Source: Neoechinorhynchus agilis | Taxonomy: Eukaryota > Acanthocephala | Assembly (NCBI GenBank): GCA_051530055.1 | Contig: CM121341.1 | Span: 14,446,001 to 14,510,000 of the forward strand | Direction of reading: 5' to 3' | DNA length: 64,000 nt | Shown here: positions 25,207-37,803 of the stretch, one piece after another | Layout: each line of letters opens with the position of its first letter | Numbering within the stretch: position 1 is the stretch's first letter | Notes under the pieces: model-generated | Told to the model about the DNA's origin: nothing | Database searches by the model: none | Seen by the model: the letters and a program-made list of their open reading frames with translations, nothing else | Translations under genes and position numbers: made by a program

Positions 25207-28200
25207 ATGCCGATATATTTTATGGGCATATTCCGTCGAATCCTGAAGAGGCTTTGTGGTGAAGACGTTAATGTGATTGATGTGAGTACACGAGAGTTTG
25301 TTTAGTAAATAACTTATTGTTTTTCACTTCAATTGATTTAGGCCACCGCCAATGTAGATGAAATGATTCCCGGTCCAGGATGTTGTGTGTGCAGTTCACA
25401 GTCGGTGAGTACCATCATTGTCGTTGTTCATGCACGTTTCTACGAATACGTTCAATTTCCTTTCAATTTCGCTCCGCGGTTGAATCAAATTGGGTCATAA
25501 TGAACGGCGCTTCTCCTTCCCTAAAATGTGAATAATTCTAGCATTCGCAAAAGTTCGAATCATGTAGGAATAGCTAAAAAAACCTACCACATGAGAACGA
25601 AATGAATAAGACATCAGAGTCAAGTACAGTACTTGTCATTCCGTGAAAGTTCCACACATTTGTGAGAAATACAATCATCGTAGGAGGAACGAAGGCAATA
25701 TATAGCTCCTAAAATTCTCTTATATTTTTATGAAAGAAGAACTCACATCTTCGCCATCATGCCCCCGCAGTAATTGAACTATCTCTACGAGATTGATCAC
25801 AATAAAATTATCGACATGAATCAAAGAAATCGACAACGGCAACCTCTGTTGTTCAATCAGCAGGTAAATGTTTTTCTTCAATAGTTTCATCAAAATGAAA
25901 AAGATCTAACCTACGGTGAATTCGATTTTTTTTGCTATGAGCCTATAAAAGTTTGGAGTGAACTCGGTATATTTGAGAGATTATAGGATAGTGATTTTTA
26001 TGACACAAATTTCAATCGGTGCAAATTGAGGCGAAGTATTTGTGGCCGATATAAATTAGATATTAAAATACGACAATGTTGATGTTATTATGCATCACCT
26101 TTAGCATGACTTTGGATTGACTTTGAGATGCGTAATGGTTTTACATAACCGAAGATTCGAAATATATTCTTGTAGAAAAACGTTTGTCGTTCCAAAGTCT
26201 TCAGTTCGCAATTTTTTTGTGAACTTTACACCACACTAAGTAACACTACATCGAGAACTATTCTGGATTGCTGGAATATGCAAGTGGCTTCAGGGTATTT
26301 GAAAATGCAAGTGTGGTAATTTTCTTAACAAGCATTGGCACCATATAATGTGATGGTGGCAAACAGATCAGCTTTCGATGCCTAAATTAAAGAAGGAGAT
26401 CTCTCTTTTTATAACATGGCTTTGGAGTGACTCAGGTAAAGATTGCTGTCTTAGGTTAACTTGCTTTTATCTAAAATAATTTTATAGCCACCTTCAGTCT
26501 AACTCTAAGTATATAATTTATACTTACCTAAACGTGCTTACGGCACAATTTTGAAAAATTACTAGTCTTATTTGCTAAATGAAGTGTCTAGATTCTTTAG
26601 TCATTATGTGCTATTGAATTATATGGCCAAAACTCATTTACCCCATCGTCTATTTCGTCTACTTCACTAGTAAAGTGATTTTTCTAGCTGACTTCAACTG
26701 ATTTAAAAAGGTCACGATAGTCCATATATTTTCAAGTTTAAAACAGCAGTTTAATTTTCTGAGACTTTATAGAGGAAGAGCTCACTATTTATTTGGTAGG
26801 TCGACGCATTCAGACGCTTTTACTTCCCCGGACTTCAACAAACTCGTAGTATGGACGCGATGTACGATGCCTGGATACGCAAACTTGATTCTCTTGCACT
26901 TGTTGGGCATAGGTCCGTAGATCAATATCCGGTAAGTGTGAGCATGATAGCTAAGTACCTTTGAGAATAGCATTTAACAAGTCCGTAAAGTTGAATTATG
27001 ATGCTTGGAATCGATCATATGGTGTTTCTCGGATTCTGGGAGTAGTTAATGGATTTTGCAGGAAATATCATCAGAATAGTGCTTCTACCGCACGCGCTTT
27101 AGCTTCTAGCGAGTGTCATTTTCCTCATAGTTTCCTTGCTTTAGTAAATGAAAAACCCATGTACCGAGACTGTCGTTTGTCGTTTGAGGGAAAAAGATTA
27201 AGTCGATATCGCGATGATTGATTCATTTTTAATGATCTAAAAAACCGTTATTTAACACGTGCACATCATCTTCACAACAATCAGCTTTTTTCTATTAAAT
27301 CAAACCGACCCGATAACCCCTCTTTCGTATAGTCCGAGCAAAAATGGAACCAAGGAACCGTGTTGTTTAAGCAAATGCTAGCAATTAAAGGTCTTATTGG
27401 TTCACCGAAATCAAAACGATCTCCGATGGGAAACGCGTGTTGTGGAAACATGTTAATGAAATCAAGTTCTGGTGGCGCACTTGCGATTTGCCCATACAGC
27501 CAGATCACAAAAAAGATATATTTAGGCGACGGGTATGTATTTCAAAAATCCTTTGAACGAAATCTTAAACTTTATGATGTTTTAGATACACCGCTCAACA
27601 AATCGTTACCCTAAAGAAGTTGGGCATTACCCACGTATTGAACGCCGCCTATGGTTACCAATTTGGGCAAGTCCATACTGGTCCAACTTATTACAGTGCT
27701 TCAAGTATTCGCTTCATGGGAATTCCTGCACTTGACAATAACACTTACGACATTTCTCAATATTTTTACTTTGCATCTGATTATATCGATCGAGCGCTTA
27801 GGAGTGGAGGTCAGTACATACCCCTAAAATGACGAACTAAATGTACTCGAAAAATTTCGAAATTCAAATTTATGACTGGGAAAGAGTCGAACACGTGAAA
27901 TTTAATTAATAAGATTAATTGCTCCGATTCCAAAAAGTCTTTTACTTAGTCTCATCGTTGCACTTTATAATCACCATTTGGCCAGCCATGAGAAAGCATT
28001 GGGCGCACAAAAATAAGTGGTAATCATATGACCCTTGAAATGTGTTCCTGGCAAGGGTAACTTTAGCGGGCAGTGTATTTTTGATGGAAAAATACTGGTT
28101 GCTCAATAAATGTATAATTTTAAAGTTTTGAATTCGAAATTTGCAAGCAATTTTTATTCGTTTATTCAGGATGTATTTACATTCACTGTCGAGCTGGAGT

Positions 28201-28431
28201 AAGCCGATCGGCCACGATTTTGATTGCTTATTTTATGATAAAGAGAGGAATGACTCTAGAGAACGCGGCGAATCTTGTTAAATCGAGACGACAGATCTCT
28301 CCGAATGATAGTTTCCTCATGCAGCTTTGTCGCCTAGACCGAGAGCTGAAATCTCGAGGAGGTATGGTTCAAACGAGATCATACAATTACTCTATATAAT
28401 GAGCTTTGGTGTTTTAGCTGATCAACGGTAG
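25207..28431 (+). CDS. Atypical dual-specificity phosphatase (DUSP3/DUSP26-like)
   Basis: Eight exons (25207-25281, 25342-25404, 25792-25863, 26800-26931, 27333-27532, 27586-27809, 28170-28361, 28418-28431) join in frame to 323 residues with GT-AG introns throughout. The last about 155 residues are a DUSP domain: KIYLGDGYTAQQ, LGITHVLNAA, IPALDNNTYD (general-acid Asp) and the active site HCRAGVSRS (Cys about 262, Arg about 268), then ISPNDSFLMQLCRLD. Such enzymes dephosphorylate phosphotyrosine and phosphoserine/threonine. The N-terminal 160 residues have no recognised domain. The first 114 residues rest on splice logic alone, so exons 1-4 could belong to a separate gene. Residues 32-46 carry a Cys cluster (GPGCCVCSS). 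Cysteine and arginine are present, so activity is expected. Confidence 0.85.
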
Positions 28432-29279
28432 TAGCCCAACAATTTATTGTACAAACAATTAAAACAACCTGTAACCAAGAGACTAGTGAGAAATCGTTAG
28501 TGACCGTTCTACACTCGATGAAAAGTGAAAAGTATTTGCCCAATGAAATAAATATGCTTCTCACTTTCACTACTCATGATCATAATTTTTAAATTTGTTT
28601 TTCAGCAGTCAACTTAATTGTAGGATTGTTTAACGTGGAGTTTCAAGGCTTGCATAAGAGTTCGAAAAATATCGAGATTAACAAGTTACGCAATCTATAG
28701 AGCACTTAAGAACATTCTTGTGAGCTATCACTGCAAGTGAAATTGTCTTGAAAAGTATACTTAAGATTCTCTGGATCGAGTATCTACGCCTAAAAGACTA
28801 ATTGATTGAAGGAAATCTCTTTAACTGAAGGGAGGCAATATCGCTCCAAAATGTTAGATATCGTTTTAGTTCCAAAAACCCGCTGGTTGGGTATTTAGAT
28901 CCTTACTTGAATCTTGCTTAATTCGGTAATTCTATTGTGACTTTCTTATTAAATGTTCCACCAAAGGTGTTCAACAACTTTTTTGTTCAAGCTCCCCATA
29001 TTGCCGCTGATTTTAACTCCTAATGGTCTTTTTGCTCGATATTATGTTGCCAAAATTGTTAAAATGTTTATAATACTCATATTTATCTTGACCGGGATAT
29101 TTTGATTGCCAACTGAATCTTCAGTCGAGAGAAGATGAGCAATGATAGCGTTTTATTTTCGAATGGCAAAAGCAATTTTTTGAATTATTTGGAGTCGCCG
29201 CGGGATTTTTGGGCATACTTCCGCCTTAAAGGTTTATTCACATAAAAAATTATGCTTAACAATAATCAATTTAACACAG
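28432..29279. other. Intergenic, no gene seen
   Basis: Between the convergent phosphatase and LicD genes only AT-rich sequence was noticed. Confidence 0.5.
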
Positions 29280-30095
29280 TTACAGTATAGATTTTGGTAT
29301 GGGTCTACCAATACAGTTGTGGCCTCTCCTTAGACTGCAATCTAGAGGCCAATACCAATGGTTATACCTGATCTTCAGGTAATCATAGACTTTCGCAGGT
29401 CCTTGCGGATATCGGCCTTCAAAGTATATCGTCTTAGTAGGAAAAATTACCGATTTGTCATAAATTCTATTTGCGTACTGCGTATCAATGATTGATCCCC
29501 GATCAATAAACCAAAAAATATCAACCGACAATCGATTTTTCTTACTTACCTGCACATGAGTTTGCTTTCTATAACGAACATCCTTAACATATCGCCCTTT
29601 CCGTTCAAGAATCGGTTTAGCCACTTGCATAAAGTAATCGTACTGCGACAGATCAACGATAAAATCGATATCATCGTCATAAGGAATTTGAGTACCGTTG
29701 TCCCGATAAGCAGCCAATACACCTCCTCCGTAAAGACTGTACGTAAATCCGAAGCGTTCAAGCAATCGGTAGACATTTCGATACGCCGAAACCAAATTCC
29801 TTCTGCAACAAGGTGGTAAATTTATTCTGATATTGTATGTTGTGTCGAAATAAGCTCTTTCTTTACATCGACGAGTATTTCTGTTACATCCCTGATATTT
29901 CTTCTTCCCATTTCCATAATCAATTAGTCTTACAAGCTTGCGATCATGCGACAGTTGATTAAAGTTTCCTTGAGCGTCCACAAATCTGGCTTTTGAGGTG
30001 TCCACTCTCTGATTGGTTCTGAAGAGGGTATAGTTCGCTCGATCATAATACCACCTACATTCGCACAGTCCTGCTAGGAAGAAGAAAATCATCAT
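29280..30095 (-). CDS. LicD/fukutin-family nucleotidyltransferase-fold protein
   Basis: The single-exon frame starts at the ATG at 30095; the frame is open further upstream but only with non-ATG codons. The first residues (MMIFFFLAGLCECRW) look like a signal peptide or short membrane anchor. The core GGGVLAAYRDNGTQIPYDDD then ID is the LicD signature (G..L...R..G..IP.DDDID), with Asp residues that bind metal. HVQVSKKNRLSVDIFWF and a C-terminal WYWPLDCSLRRGHNC follow. LicD relatives (FKRP, fukutin, bacterial LicD) transfer phospho-sugar alcohols or phosphocholine to glycans in the secretory pathway. The acceptor here is unknown. The length (271 residues) fits a compact, single-domain member of the kind expanded in nematodes. 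Confidence 0.8.
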   Translation of the reverse strand: MMIFFFLAGLCECRWYYDRANYTLFRTNQRVDTSKARFVDAQGNFNQLSHDRKLVRLIDYGNGKKKYQGCNRNTRRCKERAYFDTTYNIRINLPPCCRRNLVSAYRNVYRLLERFGFTYSLYGGGVLAAYRDNGTQIPYDDDIDFIVDLSQYDYFMQVAKPILERKGRYVKDVRYRKQTHVQVSKKNRLSVDIFWFIDRGSIIDTQYANRIYDKSVIFPTKTIYFEGRYPQGPAKVYDYLKIRYNHWYWPLDCSLRRGHNCIGRPIPKSIL

Positions 30096-30394
30096 TCTCC
30101 TTTTGCAAACTCTGTCGCTGCGAAGACTTGGTGTATTCTTGGAGAAATGTCGTTCAGAAGGCCTTTCCAAGAGTGCAACTTGAGCTCAACAATGGCGTCC
30201 ACGCACATACTAACAAAGGTTGTCATGGATACAATGACAAAATCGCGGAAATGCTTCGATATCTTTAGAAATAATGCTTAGAGATATTTAATAAAAACGG
30301 ACAAAAGACTAATGTGTTAATAAAGCAAAAAATGATATATTTCGACGAATTATGCATTGGAAAGATTGAGCTATTAATCTCACTGTACTGTCGG

Positions 30395-30872
30395 TACCGA
30401 CGAGCAAATCCAAGTCAATGGTTGCAAACAATCAGTTCGGGACCCATTCCTGCTAGCGAGTTCATAACTCTTTAATTTCAGATTCTCATGACTTCGTGAA
30501 CCGAACTCGATTGGCGACAGTTTCTACAAGAGAATCCGGTGCTTGTCTCAACGCTATCCCAATCGTTTCTGTGGGTACCCTTCTCTCCGACGCGACAGTT
30601 AGGATTGCAATGTTCCTGAGACTTGGGGTAGCGATGTGCACATCCCATCGCTGCCGTTGTGGAGCGACCGTGGAACGATCGGGACGCCATGGTCAAGGTA
30701 CTCACGAAACGCAGAAATGAACGAGACGAATCACTGAAGATATGAGGGCAGGAAAATTAATCCTGCAAAACATAAGCCTGGCTCTCCAACGGGAAAGGAA
30801 CTCCGCATTCGTCTTTTCGACCGTTACACCAGGTCGACAGCTGAGTGATCCAGAGCGGTGGTGTGAATATTA
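30395..30872 (+). mobile_element. REL-type LINE copy with internal deletion
   Basis: The plus strand reads ESGACLNAIPIVSVGTLLSD, then the zinc-finger text HRCRCGATVERSGRHG. It then jumps to EDMRAGKLILQNISLALQ and the terminal STVTPGRQLSDPERWCE. The RPD endonuclease core is missing. The breakpoints differ from those in the copy at 1381-2250. Confidence 0.75.
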
Positions 30873-32098
30873 TAACTTGTTATATAAATTTCATCTTTCT
30901 AAAAAAAATTATAGGATACTTAATTTTTAGTAAAATCATAAATTCTATATAGCGAATTGTATTCTGGCAGTTTTTATTATCGAGGACGCATCTCATAGCG
31001 CGCTCAATTTCGTCATTAAAATACTTTTCACTTTCAATGGTGTCATCGAACTCGGTCTTTAAGTTTTCTGCAAAAAACAAAATTGAAATCTGTTTTTTTG
31101 CGAAAAGTTGTATGGTCTTCATCTATCGCAATCAAAATTAAATTGCATCTACTCTGATGAAGACGAAGAAAGGAAAACGCTTTTATGGATTTAATACGGA
31201 GGATTGATAAATTCTTGTACTATCAATCATTTCATACACGATAACCTATGGGATATCTATAAATCGGATATAGTGATTGCATCCAATTACTCTAAGCTTT
31301 AAATCAGCGATACAATTATATCTTAAGGTCTTCTAGAAAGCTCAAATGATTCTAAGATCATTCGCAATTTTGCTGAAGGATTGACTAATTTGCTTAATGC
31401 ACGGGAGACGACAATCACTCTACATTGTCCGTTTAAATTGTCCCTGCGAATCTTAGTAAGTCATAGGATATCACCAATATAACCGAGGCCTTCATGGAAT
31501 CCTTCACACAAGTCTAGTTGTTGTTCATTTCAGTTTTACATTCAATTTGTCATTAAATCTTGAAATCAGGCTAAATACGGCAGGTTCTAGGCTATTCGTT
31601 GCAATCAATGAACCTATAAATCTTCATAAAAAAATTCCCATCAGCCAACATTGAATATTGTGATTTCAGCAAAGACGTTAAAATTCCTTTAACTGATCCC
31701 TCAAATAAGCTTCTAATTTTCAATCAAACACATTAATTTAGGCTAAAGAGAGCGATTTGAATTTTTTAAATTTGCCAGCGTTCTATGATCCAAAAAATTC
31801 ATTGATCCTTTCATTTTAAAAGTGTTCACTCTAGAAGTAATAAGTCACACTTAGTGAAAGTTAATGCAGTATCTTCGTTCCGACAAACTAAAATGCATCC
31901 ATTAACCCCATCGTTTTTGAGGTCACCACATACCAACCACTCCCTTACAACTGCTCGCGTCCGTGAATGAAGTTTACGAGCATGTTACCTGTCTCCTACT
32001 CATTAGTCTTCAAGTAAATATCTTCTGAAAAGGTCAAAGCGTCACATCCTCTCTTTCTTTTCATTAAAAGTGCCCCTGTCTCGTTCCCTCGATTGAGA
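30873..32098. other. No gene seen
   Basis: AT-rich DNA upstream of the LITAF gene. Short frames on both strands lack support. Confidence 0.5.
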
Positions 32099-32929
32099 AT
32101 GCCTTTCTCAGGAGCGGAATTCTTGCCCACGCAAAGCATCCAGAATGTCTTAGGCGTCAATAATGGGCGACCCAATTCCGTCCCGCCTACCATCGAACTT
32201 GGAAGTGTACCTGGTACAGAAAATGGAGCCTATAAATCCATTCACTGCCAGCAGGAACGAGATGGATCCATATGCCCTTCTTCATGTTATACTGGTCTAC
32301 AAAACTCACCAATGCCGGACCCAGTGGCGAACAATGCAGCGTTGCAAAGTCTTTCAAGATCCTATATGCCTATTGCCACTGCAAACGCTACTCAATTACC
32401 AATTAGAGTAAATACTATCGATATGCAACGGCATTCAACACCGGCGGCTGTGATATCTCCAGCTCCGATCCCACAACGGATACATTTCGTGCCTGCACCA
32501 ACAACGATTGTAGCAACTTCCCAGCCAGTTTCACAAGTACAACAATATGGCATGACTAACATTCAAGCCTATAACCAACCACCTGATTCCGTAATGTCGA
32601 CAATCAATAATCATTACGGGCCGATCGGCCAATTAATCTTTAATTTGGTCCAGGAATGAATCGTAGAACAGATTAAAGAATTAGGAGATACTTCTACTAA
32701 AGCCCTTTGCAAATCCTGCAATCAATGGGTAATGACAGTTATAAAGAGGGAAGTGGGCTCAGCTAACTTTATTGCAGCCGCTTTAGCATGCCTTTGTCTG
32801 CCGTGCACTTGGCTGGGATGCCAGTGTATTCCCTTCTTTATTGAAGATTGGAAGGATGCTGTTCATTACTGTGGCAGCTGTGGTCGAAAAATCGGTTCTT
32901 ATAACTCCTTCGCTGAACCGAACACTTAA
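32099..32929 (+). CDS. LITAF-domain protein
   Basis: The N-terminal about 160 residues are rich in Pro, Ser, Gln and Asn, as in other LITAF proteins. The C-terminal domain has LCKSCNQWVMT, a hydrophobic Cys-rich centre (LACLCLPCTWLGCQC) and HYCGSCGRKIG. The paired CxxC knuckles bind zinc and the centre inserts into the cytosolic face of endosomal/lysosomal membranes, where LITAF helps protein sorting. A TGA at 32657-32659 splits the frame. It falls inside a likely 81-nt GT-AG intron (32591-32671), whose removal leaves a 249-residue product in frame. I chose the ATG at 32099. Confidence 0.85.
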
Positions 32930-33489
32930 ATAATGTTGTGTGATTATTAAAGTTTTCTTTTCGCGTTTTATCAATCCCAAAACTGTCTACATGGTTCTGA
33001 TTCTAAGCATCTCATGAATGTATTCAATGCAGTACGTGCGGTTGAGGGTATTGTCCAAGCTTTACAATTAAACAGGAAACATACAGCCTACTCTTTTTTC
33101 AAAATAATCACGACCGTTAACGCCACTTCAATTCGCAAAAAACTTACTAGTATTTAATTACTACTTTTATGAAATTTTAGGTGATTCTTACTCTCTGTAA
33201 AAATTTTGATGATATGTGAAACACTTGGAAAATATAATGATACAACGAGATGGGCTTTAATTTTATTATTAGTTCCGAGAATCTCTACTTTATCCTGCAC
33301 CGTCAGTTCACTTGTGAGTTTTGCAATATGTAAGCTCACAGTACGATGCATCGCGTCTCCTTTTGGACTATTTTCATTTTTGTCAAAACGTTTAAACCAT
33401 CGCCACCGTCCACGAAGAGACACCGCTCTCTCCTCGGTGGTCGCGACCTTACTCGCTGCGTTTCCTCTTTGGATCGCGAGACCAATGTT
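32930..33489. other. Intergenic, no gene seen
   Basis: Only short, unsupported frames lie between the LITAF stop and the LINE fragment. Confidence 0.5.
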
Positions 33490-33975
33490 TTAGCGTAGGA
33501 AGGCACCAGTTCTTGTATTTCCTGTCTTGGCCTGGAGTCTACTCGATACAAAAACGTGAGACCTACTTAATTCATTATATTTCGCCACCTTTCGGTCCTC
33601 CGCCCGCGAATGTGTCTATACACGTGGCTGTCCAGAGAGGACATTGGCCTTCTCGCCACGGGAATACGGTGACACCATCTGGACGAGGACCATCCAGCCT
33701 GCACAGGTTGCTTGGCTCTAAAATGGTTGGGACAGTCACCGTATTTAAGGCACGCGAAATTACGTCGTTCAATTCAGAATGCCGTGAGAAACGATCCCCT
33801 GATTTGTTGCAAACAAGATCATGTCTTCCCAGTGGATCCACGATCATTCCACACCGGCAACGATGCTCGACACAAATCGGTAGACCTAATCTGACGGACA
33901 CTGCGATCCGAACTGCTTCGTCTACGAGGAGTGTTCCCACGGATGCAATGGGTTTATCTATGGAACCTTAAAATC
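33490..33975 (-). mobile_element. REL-type LINE, zinc finger and endonuclease region
   Basis: This is the best-preserved copy of the C-terminal domain: GTLLVDEAVRIAVSVRLG, HRCRCGMIVDPLGRHDLVC (CCHC-like finger), then RPDGVTVFPWREGQ...W with the following acidic position changed to WTATC. A finger followed by RPD is the known order in restriction-like-endonuclease LINEs. The frame breaks downstream at about 33550, where RELVPSYA-like text continues in another frame. It is an inactive fragment. Confidence 0.78.
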
Positions 33976-34484
33976 CAGTAAATCTTAGCCAAAAAGTCTA
34001 CATATTTTTAGCAGCAGTAATCAAGAAATTTAAAATTGCGGAGTATGGAAAGGGAGCGGAGGTAGAGGGAAGTGCGAGGTAAAGGAAGATGAAAGGAATT
34101 CGGATTGCGAGTGTTGTGCTCATGTGAAAAGGAGAATAAAATGTGGTAGAAATTGTGGTGGTGGGGTTGATAGGCGTTTTGATTGTTTTATGAAAATAGT
34201 ATCAAGGCATTCGATGAGAGGGGGAAAGTCAGCTGTGCAAATTTTAGATGCTCTTTTATGAAACATTTCAAGACGACGGAATTGAAACTGGGTAGGTTAT
34301 AAAAGACGGGATAACCGCAAGTGAGGGAGGGCAAAATAAAGCTGTAGTAAAATTTTGAGAGATCGGTCGAAGGGATTTCTAAATGGCGGAGGCGTCACAG
34401 TTATTAAGCCACAGGAACAACGCAAAATTACAAAATATGTGAATTTATTCTTCCTTTTTCTGTTTTTACAAAGCTCAGTTGAAT
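33976..34484. other. Purine-rich stretch, no gene
   Basis: 34030-34300 is G/A-rich on the plus strand (many GGAG and GAAGG runs), unlike the AT-rich surroundings. No gene was found. Confidence 0.4.
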
Positions 34485-35676
34485 TCACTGCAATTCTGTG
34501 TCATTATTTGCATTGTTTGAGGAATTATAAATTGTTGTTTGATTTCCTTCTGTAATAACGTAATTTCCGTACGAATCACTCGCAGTTTGAAAACCTCCAT
34601 GTGGGTTCGGCATTTCGTACTCGACCGGTAAAACTGTACTATAATTATTCTGATCATATCTAGCCACCTTGGCATTGCTAATTGTATAGAAATCAGTTGG
34701 TCGCTTTCTATTTTGTTCTACTTTCCCACTTTCGGCCTGCATTGGGTAGGTAGAGATGGGGCCATATCCGTCCGTTGTGCTTGCATATTGATAAAATGGT
34801 TGGTTGAAGTATTGTTGGTGATTGTACATTTCATATTCACTGGAATGGTGCCAAGATTGATCCACTGTATTATAAATATGTTCTTGATTATAATTAATTA
34901 CTCCTGGATTGTGTTGTGGAATAAATGCTGACGAAGATTGTGTCTGATGTCCGTTTAATACTCCATTTGTCGCTGGATTAAACTTACGCCGTTTTGCCCT
35001 TCGATTGCTGAACCAAATCTGGATACGTGTTTCAGATAAACCCAATTGCTCTGCTAATCTTTGTCTTTCACTGGAATCAGGATAAATCTCATATTGAAAC
35101 GCGGTTTCTAACACGTTTATCTGAGATTCAGTGAATGTTGTGCGGATTCTTCTTTTTGAACCATTCTTTGGCTCTTGTAGGGAACAATCTAAATTGATTT
35201 TGTTTGATAAATAGTAAACCGAAAGCCGTACATACCACTTCTATGCCCATTCGAAGATTCTTTGATTAAACGCGCAATAGAAGCTGAACTCGGAACCTCT
35301 TTTGGGCCTATTTGTTCATTTTGCAACAGAGCCAACCTGATTGAAGGGGGGGACATTTCAGGATTTGTCTGAATAAAATTCTTAATGATTTCTCTTCGGT
35401 CATCGGTGAGGAATGCCTTTGCACTACTGTTGACAGAGCCAGGTTCAATACTACCCGTTGTTTTGTACCTAGTATATTTATTAAAAACTATTAGTTGAAT
35501 ATAAAATTACTTTTGTAAAATTTTGCTAACGCAACCATGGCTAACTTTTAGCTGCCTGCTTATGTCGCACGGTTTAACTCCTTGTAGGGCAAAATTGACA
35601 ATACTGCGTCGCATCTCGATCGGTAGAGGCCTTCCATTTACATACCGTCCCCCAAGTTGATTTACTTTACGTTGTC
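34485..35676 (-). CDS. Pax transcription factor (paired domain plus homeodomain), 5' incomplete
   Basis: Three exons on the minus strand are 35511-35676, 35236-35468 and 34485-35188, with introns of 42 and 47 nt. The first gives the PAI part of the paired domain ([39 protein letters not shown]). The second gives the hinge [10 protein letters not shown] and a diverged RED part. The third gives a complete homeodomain ([12 protein letters not shown] ... [15 protein letters not shown]) with Ser at position 50, the Pax hallmark, and a Gln/Asn/Tyr/Pro-rich tail of about 145 residues. Pax proteins bind DNA through both domains to pattern tissues. It resembles Pax3/7 at the start of the paired domain but is too diverged for a firm subgroup. 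No octapeptide was seen. The first coding exon is not placed. Confidence 0.9.
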
Positions 35677-37540
35677 CTAAAATGTGAAAGGCAAATTTAA
35701 GCTTCAGCTCAGCGGGAATAATGAAAATAAAAAAATAGAGGCGGTTAGTGTAATCTTTGGAAGGCGTAATTTTTACGATATTGATATCTAATTAGGCACT
35801 GATAACATCAATCAACTTCTTGTTTTTTACCGGTGCCATTAATTCTATTCGTCAAAAGGTGTTAAAAGGAATATGTGAGAACTTTATGCTTCTTGAATTC
35901 TAAAATTGACATATGCTTTAATAGTAATGAAAAAATATTTGAATTTTGATATTTGTTTTTAAGCATTGAAGTGAACATCTCTTACTCGGCTGATTATTTT
36001 CCTTGGGCATACACTTCAACATTGAAAAAATGTAACTGGCTAGCCTGATATTGAATAAAAATATTAGATTTTTTTGTTTAAGATAACCTTAGAAAATCTT
36101 TAAAGCTAATTGACGAAAAAATTAATTTTCAATTACGTACCGTAATTCATTCCAGGTCAAATTACTGATCAAATTTTAATCGATAATTTGTACGGGGTAT
36201 CTATAAAGTTATGAGTTTAGTGTGACGGAAAAATAAAAAATTCAAGGGTGGTTCCTCACTCACAAATGCGTTGCTCAACTTGATAAGTATCGCCATCTTA
36301 GAGTTTTGACGCAATCTAGGTGTTCTCATGTGCACACTCACAAAGAAAAGCAGAATGTCATGCAAAAGTTGACACATTCAAAGTCACTGCCATCGCTCGT
36401 GCTGCTCGGATAATGATGTTAGAAGGGCAGTAGAAGTCTTTAGAGTAGATGCTTGGATGCTTGATTTACGCTTTGCAATTGTAGCCAATCAGAATTCAGG
36501 TGGTATTTACTGCCTCGAAGAACAAATATGCCGAATTCGGTAGCAACTAGAAAATATAGCTGTCGCATTTAATGCGTTTCGCATTAATAAAAAATCCTTA
36601 ACAGAAAATTTGTTAGGTCGCTTAAAAATGACGAAACTGTAATATGGCATTGAAATGTTTGAATTAAACAGCGCACCTTGTTTGTTCTAGGCTCTTAACA
36701 TAATTACGATTCTCATTAGCATTTAACTGGTATATATAAAGAATTTTTATATTGTTAACTATTAAAAACATATGATAAAATATTAGTTTCGGTGTCATGT
36801 ATTGCTATTAAAAATCAACCGAACTCGATGTAATATATAGAATCCGGGCAATTTATTGTTATTGCCTGTTACCTGATAATCATCAATGTGTGAGTATAAG
36901 CATACGTTAGTTTAAATCCGATCCTTAATCCACATTTATCATTGTCATCTTCGAAATTTTGAAACGCCTTCAGCACAAACAAGACGTCGAAATTAATCCC
37001 TTGACACCTACTTGTTGATTGCATTAATCCCATTTATTGTATTAATTTCATACCGGCACCTACTACGTTGATTGCCATGAAAAGCGTTTTTTATCAATAA
37101 ATCTTTGAAGTCGCATTATCCATTTAGCAAATATTAGAAATAGTAAAAAATTAAACGTTATCGTTGTATGGTCGCAGAAAAATGTGATTTGCGCAGGTTA
37201 CATGATATAGATTTTCTCTACTAAATTCTTAAAACCTAATCGATTCATTGTGCTTAATAGCGACACATTAACGTTAAATTACTTGTTTAAGCTATTTAAT
37301 AGATTTGTATTTGGTATTTTCTGAACATATAAATCTTTGATGACATTTTTTTCTATTTTGCAATTTAGAAAGAATTACCATTCGTTTTCTAGAGCACCGC
37401 CCAGAATTGTTATTATTTATATAAATGTGCAAACACAAAGGTGGATATTAGAATATTAAATAGAGGTAGCAGAATCTCTCGATGTGAGAGCGTCTAAAAA
37501 TTTTTCAATACTTAATGTTTTTCAGCAAAATCATATGAAA
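35677..37540. other. AT-rich flank of the Pax gene
   Basis: No further exon could be confirmed. The Pax start exon should lie here or beyond it. A candidate ATGGCACCG followed by GTAAAA on the minus strand near 35825-35840 is in the wrong phase. Confidence 0.4.
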
Positions 37541-37543
37541 TAA

Positions 37544-37803
37544 TTCCAGATTTATTATCGAACGGAAAATGGGTGTTTTATTTATTTCTTGCTTCAAATT
37601 TTCGACGCCTTGCGTCTTCGTCAGGAAGCTTTTCTTCGGTTATCTGAAAAGGAATCAGAGGAGTGCCAATCAGAGGAGTGCTCTCCTCTGATTCCTTTTT
37701 AGATAACCGAAGAAAAGCTTCCTGACAAAGACGCGAGGCGTCGAAAATTTGAAGCAAGAAATATATAAAACACCCATTTTCCGCTCGATAATAAATCTGG
37801 AAT
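37544..37803. repeat. Large near-perfect palindrome
   Basis: Two arms of about 120 bp (37544-37663 and 37683-37803) are inverted copies with few mismatches, around a loop of about 19 bp. Matching blocks include GATAACCGAAGAAAAGCTTC and its complement near 37630. The ends read CCAGATTTATTATCG and its complement. It may be a foldback transposon, a MITE, or a recent inverted duplication. Confidence 0.8.
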
